Shown here: positions 60,125 to 64,000 of the stretch, in pieces | Position numbering within the stretch: position 1 is the stretch's first letter | Layout: each line of letters begins with the position of its first letter | Source: Mycolicibacterium stellerae | GTDB taxonomy: Bacteria; Actinomycetota; Actinomycetes; Mycobacteriales; Mycobacteriaceae | Assembly (NCBI RefSeq): GCF_003719305.1 | Contig: NZ_RARC01000022.1 | Location: 39,500-103,499 of the forward strand | Length of the DNA stretch: 64,000 nt | Direction: 5' to 3' | Translations under genes and position numbers: made by a program | Notes under the pieces: model-generated | What the model was told of the DNA's origin: nothing | The model's input: only the letters and a program-made list of their open reading frames with translations | The model's database searches: none

Positions 60125-61075
60125 CTAGCGCGCCTGGGCGAGCGCCGCGGCGAGCACGGCGCGTCCCGCGTCGATGATCGAGCGCAATTTGGTGAGGTCA
60201 TCGGAGGTCGGCATGATCAGCGGCGGCCGGACCGGTCCGGCCGGTATGCCCTCGAACGTGACGCCGGCCTTGACGAGCGATACCGCGTAGCCGGGCACCG
60301 TGTCGCGCAGCCGGACGAGCGGGTGGAAGAACTCCCGCAGCAGGGCGGTGGTCAGTTCCGCGTTGCCGGTTTCGAGCGCATTGTAGAAGGCGAGCGCGAG
60401 GTCGGGCGCGAAGGCGAACGTCGCCGACGAGTACAGCGGGACGCCGACGGCGCGGTAAGCCTGCTGGGTGGTCTCGGCGGTTGGCATGCCGTTGAAGAAC
60501 AGGAAGTCCTTGGCCTCACCCTTCATGGCGTTTGTGACCGCATGCACGATGCGCGCGACGTTATCGAGATCGCCTGTGCCATCTTTGAATCCGATGACGT
60601 TCGAAATCTTCGAGACGGCGATCGCGGATGCCTCGATGAAACGGGCGTTGTTGCGGTTGTAGACGATGACGGGTAGATCGGAGGCGCCGGCGACATCGCG
60701 GACGTAGGCAACGAGGCCCGCCTGCGGCATCTCGACGAGATACGGGGGCAGCAGCAGCAGGCCGTCGGCTCCTGCCTCCTTGGCGGCCACGGCGAACTGC
60801 TTGGCCTGTGCAACCGAGCCGCCTGCACCGGCGTAGACGGGCACGCGACCGGCGACGACCTCGACGGCGGTGCGCACGATGGGGCCGAACTCCTGCAGCT
60901 CGAGAGCGTGGAATTCGCCTGTGCCGCAGGCGATGAAGACTCCGCCGGGACCCGCATCGACACCGCTGGCGATGTGACGCGACAATGCGTCCAGGTCGAC
61001 CTCACCGGCTTCCGTGAACGGGGTTACGGGGAAGAACAGAACTCCCTCGAAGGCAGGGCACGTTGGGGCGGTCAA
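60125..61075 (-). CDS. kdgD: 5-dehydro-4-deoxyglucarate dehydratase
   Basis: 316 residues from TTG at 61075 with AAGGAG six bases upstream. It belongs to the DHDPS/NAL aldolase family: GVLFFPVTPFTEAGEVDLD, GTGEFHALELQEFGP, the Tyr in PVIVYNRNNARF and the Schiff-base Lys in NVIGFKDGTGDL. It dehydrates and decarboxylates 5-dehydro-4-deoxyglucarate to 2,5-dioxopentanoate (2-oxoglutarate semialdehyde) and CO2. Between the ALDH (25-base gap) and the second dehydratase gene. Confidence 0.95.
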   Translation of the reverse strand: MTAPTCPAFEGVLFFPVTPFTEAGEVDLDALSRHIASGVDAGPGGVFIACGTGEFHALELQEFGPIVRTAVEVVAGRVPVYAGAGGSVAQAKQFAVAAKEAGADGLLLLPPYLVEMPQAGLVAYVRDVAGASDLPVIVYNRNNARFIEASAIAVSKISNVIGFKDGTGDLDNVARIVHAVTNAMKGEAKDFLFFNGMPTAETTQQAYRAVGVPLYSSATFAFAPDLALAFYNALETGNAELTTALLREFFHPLVRLRDTVPGYAVSLVKAGVTFEGIPAGPVRPPLIMPTSDDLTKLRSIIDAGRAVLAAALAQAR

Positions 61076-61100
61076 AACGACTCCTTGGTGAGTGGTTGGG

Positions 61101-62696
61101 TCAGTCCTGCTGGAGTCGGCCGTCGATGCGCCGCCACAGGTTGTCGGGGTTGCCGTCAGCGATTGCGCTGGGCAGTAAGGACTTCGGCACATCCTGGTAG
61201 CAGACGGGCCGTAGGAAGCGTTCGATCGCGCGCGCACCGACCGACGTGGCGCGCGAATCCGACGTTGCGGGTGACGGGCCACCGTGCACCATTGCGTTGC
61301 AGACCTCGACACCGGTGGGCCAGCCGTCGAACAGGATCCGGCCCGCCTTCAGTTCGAGGAGCGGCAGAAGCTTACCGGCGTCGTCGTGGTCGGACTCATC
61401 TGCGTGCACCGTCGCGGTGAGCTGGCCTTCGATGCTCTCGGCGACCGTCCGCATCTGGGCGGCGTCGGCGCAGCGGACGATCAGGCTGGAGGAGCCGAAA
61501 ACCTCGGCCTGCAACGTCTCGGAGTCAAGGAAGCTCTTGGCGTCGATCGCGAAAAGTGCCGCACGACAAGTTGTCTGGCTGTCGTTCGCTTCGCCGCGGC
61601 CGATCAGGTCGGCTTCTTCGGTGAGCCGGGCGACGCCGGCGGCGAACGCACTTGCGATGCCGGGGGTCAACATCGGCGTGGCCGATGACTGCTCGAGCGC
61701 GTCGCGTGCCGCGGTGATGAATGCGTCGAGTCCGTGTCCGTCGGCGGCGACAACCAGGCCGGGGTTGGTGCAGAACTGCCCCGAGCCGAGCGTGAGCGAG
61801 TTGACGAATGCGCGACCCAGGTCGTCGCCGCGGTTTGCCAGTGCGCCGTCGAGCAGGAACACCGGGTTGATCGAGCTCATCTCGGCGTAGACCGGGATCG
61901 GCTCGGGTCGACCGGCCGCCGCGGCGACGAGTGCCATTCCGCCGGAACGGGATCCGGTGAAGCCGACGGCCTTGATGCGTCGATCGGTTACCAGCGCGAC
62001 ACCCAGTTCGGGCCCGTATCCGTACAGCAGCGAGAAGGTGCCTGCGGGCAGGCCTGCGGTGGCGACCGCGTCGGTGATGGCGCGGCCGACGAGTTCGGAC
62101 GTACCGGGGTGGGCGTCGTGCGCCTTCACGACGACGGGACATCCCGCGGCGAGCGCCGATGCGGTGTCACCGCCCGCGACAGAGAACGCCAGCGGGAAGT
62201 TGCTGGCGCCGAATACGGCGACAGGGCCGAGAGGGATCGACCGCTGGCGAATGTCGGGCCGGGGCAACGGGCTTCGGTCGGGCAGCGCCGGGTCGATGCG
62301 GGCCTCGTTCCAGCTGCCCTCACGTAGGACGCCGGCAAACAGCCGAAGCTGTCCGGTCGTGCGGCCGACCTCGCCGGTGAGACGGGCCTGCGGCAGTCCA
62401 CTTTCGACGACTGCGCGCTCGACGATGACGTCCTTGGCGGCCTCGAGATTGGTGGCGATCGCTTCGAGGAATCCGGCGCGCTGCTCGGAGGTCGTGGATC
62501 GGTACTCGGCGAAGGCGGCCGCTGCGGCCGCGCATGCGGCGTCGACGTCGGACGCGTCGCCATAAGAATAGGCGGGCTCGAGCTCCTGGCCTGCGGTCGG
62601 ATCGAAGGCGCGGATCTGTTTCCCCGAACCCCGAACCGGTTCACCGGCAATGAGCATCTGTCCCGTCAGCGCAGTGTCGGGCATGGTGGAAGTCAT
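61101..62696 (-). CDS. 2-oxoglutarate semialdehyde dehydrogenase (ALDH)
   Basis: 531 residues, the long form of the ALDH fold used by this route. Motifs: IRQRSIPLGPVAVFGASNFPLAFSVAGGDTASALAAGCPVVVKAH, in parts VAVFGASNFPLAFSVAGGD and VVVKAH; GFTGSRSGG; the Glu in VYAEMSSINPVF; the Cys in LGSGQFCTNPGL. It oxidises 2,5-dioxopentanoate to 2-oxoglutarate, feeding the TCA cycle. First gene of the kdgD operon. Confidence 0.95.
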   Translation of the reverse strand: MTSTMPDTALTGQMLIAGEPVRGSGKQIRAFDPTAGQELEPAYSYGDASDVDAACAAAAAAFAEYRSTTSEQRAGFLEAIATNLEAAKDVIVERAVVESGLPQARLTGEVGRTTGQLRLFAGVLREGSWNEARIDPALPDRSPLPRPDIRQRSIPLGPVAVFGASNFPLAFSVAGGDTASALAAGCPVVVKAHDAHPGTSELVGRAITDAVATAGLPAGTFSLLYGYGPELGVALVTDRRIKAVGFTGSRSGGMALVAAAAGRPEPIPVYAEMSSINPVFLLDGALANRGDDLGRAFVNSLTLGSGQFCTNPGLVVAADGHGLDAFITAARDALEQSSATPMLTPGIASAFAAGVARLTEEADLIGRGEANDSQTTCRAALFAIDAKSFLDSETLQAEVFGSSSLIVRCADAAQMRTVAESIEGQLTATVHADESDHDDAGKLLPLLELKAGRILFDGWPTGVEVCNAMVHGGPSPATSDSRATSVGARAIERFLRPVCYQDVPKSLLPSAIADGNPDNLWRRIDGRLQQD

Positions 62697-62790
62697 GTTG
62701 TCCTCGGCCTTGAAAGGTCGGTGTTGGTCGGTGGTCTGGCCTCAACGGTAGAAGCGACATCCATGCTTGTCCAAGACCATTTAAGGCATG

Positions 62791-62804
62791 ACTGATGCAT
62801 TAGT
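62791..62804. promoter_or_regulatory. Imperfect palindrome upstream of the ALDH gene
   Basis: ACTGATGCATTAGT reads almost the same on both strands (one mismatched pair) and lies 95 bases upstream of the semialdehyde dehydrogenase start. TTAA and ATTAA blocks flank it. It could be a LysR or IclR site; regulator unproven. Confidence 0.3.
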
Positions 62805-62912
62805 TGGATTAATAGCTGACCGGTTGCGGGCCGCCCGCTAACTCGCTGTATGTCCACAGACAGGCCGCGGCGGTAGTGTTTGACGCGGATGTAAGGCAGA
62901 GGGGGATAGCGA

Positions 62913-64000
62913 ATGGACCTGGTACTCGGTCTGTCGGTCACCTCGACGGCCGTCCGGTGGGTGCTCGTCGAAGGCGTGACCGGCGATGGCGATGCCGTCG
63001 ACCGCGGTGCGCTCGACATCGTCGAGGGTGTGGAATTCGACGCCGAAGCCCTGCTCACGGTGTTGCTGGACGCCAATGAGGCGGTCGTCGAGAACGGCGT
63101 GCATGCCGTCGGTGTTACGTGGACTCCGGCAGGGGAGCCGATCGCGGGCCCGATCGTCGAGGCGTTGCAGGACAGGGGCGTGCACAACGCCATCTCCGTC
63201 TCGGAGTCAGAGGCCGCCGAGGCGTTGGCGAGCGGCATCGCCGACATCGGCGGATACGAAAATGTCGCCGTCTGCGTCTTCGAACCCGGCTACACGATGG
63301 TCGCGGTGGTGAACGCCGACGGGGTGACCGCCGAGCCGCAGAACCTTCCCGACGACGTCGAGCTGGCCGCCAGCGTGATCGCCCTTGACCTTAACGACCG
63401 CCAGTTGGACGCCATCTTCGTGGTCGGCTCGGCCGACCTCGACCCGATTGTCGCCTCGATGGACACCGTTGCGGCGGCCCCGGTGATCTCCTCGGCGGAA
63501 GCCGATATGGCCATGTCCCGCGGTGCCGCGGTGGCGTCGGCCATGGCGGTGAATTCGCTGGCCGGCGGCCCGACGGCGATGATGCGGCTGCGCGGGATGT
63601 CGAGGACCAGCGTGTTGGCGTCTGTCCTCGTCGCCGCGGGCGTCACCCTGGTGATCTCGCTGTCGGTGGTCCTCGGCCTGCAGGCGACGTCCGATCCGCC
63701 ATCCGAGACCAAGAACGCCAGCGCCACCGGCGAGCAGCTCAAGGAGACGCCGGTGCCGTCGAAGGCCAGGGCCGCGATGGCCGCGCCCAAGGTGGAACAG
63801 CCCCCGGTCGCGAAGCCCGCACCCGCGGCACGCCCCGCGCCTCCCGAGCCCGCCGCTCCGCCCGTCGCGCAGACGATGGTGGCCGCCCCGCCGGCGCCGG
63901 CGCCCCCCCGCGCCTCACCCCCTCGCCCGCCCGCCACCCGCTCGTGCAGCCCGCCCCCCACTGCTTACCGCCGCCCTCGCACCCGCACCTCTGAGCCGTC
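62913..64000 (+). CDS. Mycobacterial membrane protein with Pro/Ala-rich tail (3' end outside window)
   Basis: ATG at 62913 with GAGGGGGAT upstream; at least 362 residues with no stop before the window end. The N-terminal part (MDLVLGLSVTSTAVRWVLVEG, DALLTVLLDANEAVVENG-type strands, SRGAAVASAMAV) resembles an actin/ASKHA-like fold found in many mycobacterial proteins of unknown function. A transmembrane segment lies near 229-250 (VLASVLVAAGVTLVISLSVVLG), then a long Pro/Ala/Lys-rich extracytoplasmic tail. The last 100 or so bases read unevenly and may contain a frameshift. Confidence 0.75.
   Translation, partial: MDLVLGLSVTSTAVRWVLVEGVTGDGDAVDRGALDIVEGVEFDAEALLTVLLDANEAVVENGVHAVGVTWTPAGEPIAGPIVEALQDRGVHNAISVSESEAAEALASGIADIGGYENVAVCVFEPGYTMVAVVNADGVTAEPQNLPDDVELAASVIALDLNDRQLDAIFVVGSADLDPIVASMDTVAAAPVISSAEADMAMSRGAAVASAMAVNSLAGGPTAMMRLRGMSRTSVLASVLVAAGVTLVISLSVVLGLQATSDPPSETKNASATGEQLKETPVPSKARAAMAAPKVEQPPVAKPAPAARPAPPEPAAPPVAQTMVAAPPAPAPPRASPPRPPATRSCSPPPTAYRRPRTRTSEP

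Overview
The window is high-GC actinobacterial DNA, almost certainly from a rapidly growing environmental Mycobacterium (Mycolicibacterium). The evidence is the order htpX, gpsA/gpdA1, yajQ (the M. tuberculosis Rv0563-Rv0566c neighbourhood), a type VII secretion-associated small protein with a DUF1023 hydrolase, a cutinase, a Tat-exported DUF1906 protein, a PGRS-type glycine-rich protein and a complete mimABCD binuclear-iron monooxygenase cluster. Assignments come from reading the sequence and recalled family knowledge; no database search was run.

Layout. 1-5373: conserved core (htpX end, gpsA, yajQ) into which a small EspC-like protein, a DUF1023 hydrolase and a lipoprotein are inserted. 5544-5629: tRNA-Tyr. 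5701-8998: a decaying locus next to the tRNA, with a headless SDR, an isochorismatase with no start and an internal stop, a metallo-beta-lactamase stub, an intact alpha/beta hydrolase and a divergent XRE regulator broken by an in-frame amber codon. 9012-15323: crotonase, carboxymuconolactone-decarboxylase-like protein and SDR, then a tight operon ALDH-SDR-3-hydroxyisobutyrate-dehydrogenase-like-TetR with a perfect inverted repeat in the divergent promoter. 15557-21127: a large secreted Ig/VCBS-repeat protein divergent from a LuxR-type ATPase regulator.

21124-31860 is the best-defined system: mimR, two copies of a palindromic site, then mimA-mimB-mimC-mimD, an amidohydrolase, a MIP18/DUF59 protein, a zinc alcohol dehydrogenase and the dedicated GroEL-like mimG. 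It encodes activation by MimR, oxidation of propane/acetone/phenol-type substrates at a diiron centre, further oxidation of the product, and folding or metal-loading helpers. A GC-rich stem followed by a T run lies between mimA and mimB.

31861-34365 is a gene-poor, compositionally distinct stretch with a small mycobacterial protein and an antisense-overlapping HTH protein. Then come a secreted PGRS protein without a PE domain (34366-36249), purU, an acetolactate-synthase-like TPP enzyme, a frameshifted and truncated subtilase, a Tat-exported DUF1906 protein, a cutinase, and a membrane protein with an embedded kinase-like domain.

44433-62696 is largely an aldarate (D-glucarate) system in two minus-strand operons. 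The first holds a peptide/dipeptide-type ABC importer, a TauE-like permease, an IclR regulator, glucarate dehydratase and a hydroxyacid dehydrogenase. The second holds 2-oxoglutarate semialdehyde dehydrogenase, 5-dehydro-4-deoxyglucarate dehydratase and a second glucarate-dehydratase-like enzyme. Between them sit another hydroxyacid dehydrogenase, a GPP34 protein, a LysR regulator and a PAS-GGDEF diguanylate cyclase. The window ends inside a membrane protein with a proline/alanine-rich tail.

The most promising leads are the MimR architecture with its paired palindromes, the MIP18 protein inside the monooxygenase operon, the mimA-mimB hairpin, the 27-bp in-frame minisatellite inside an ABC ATPase, the apparent CTG start of a hydroxyacid dehydrogenase lacking the family's catalytic Glu, and the mosaic of broken genes beside tRNA-Tyr.
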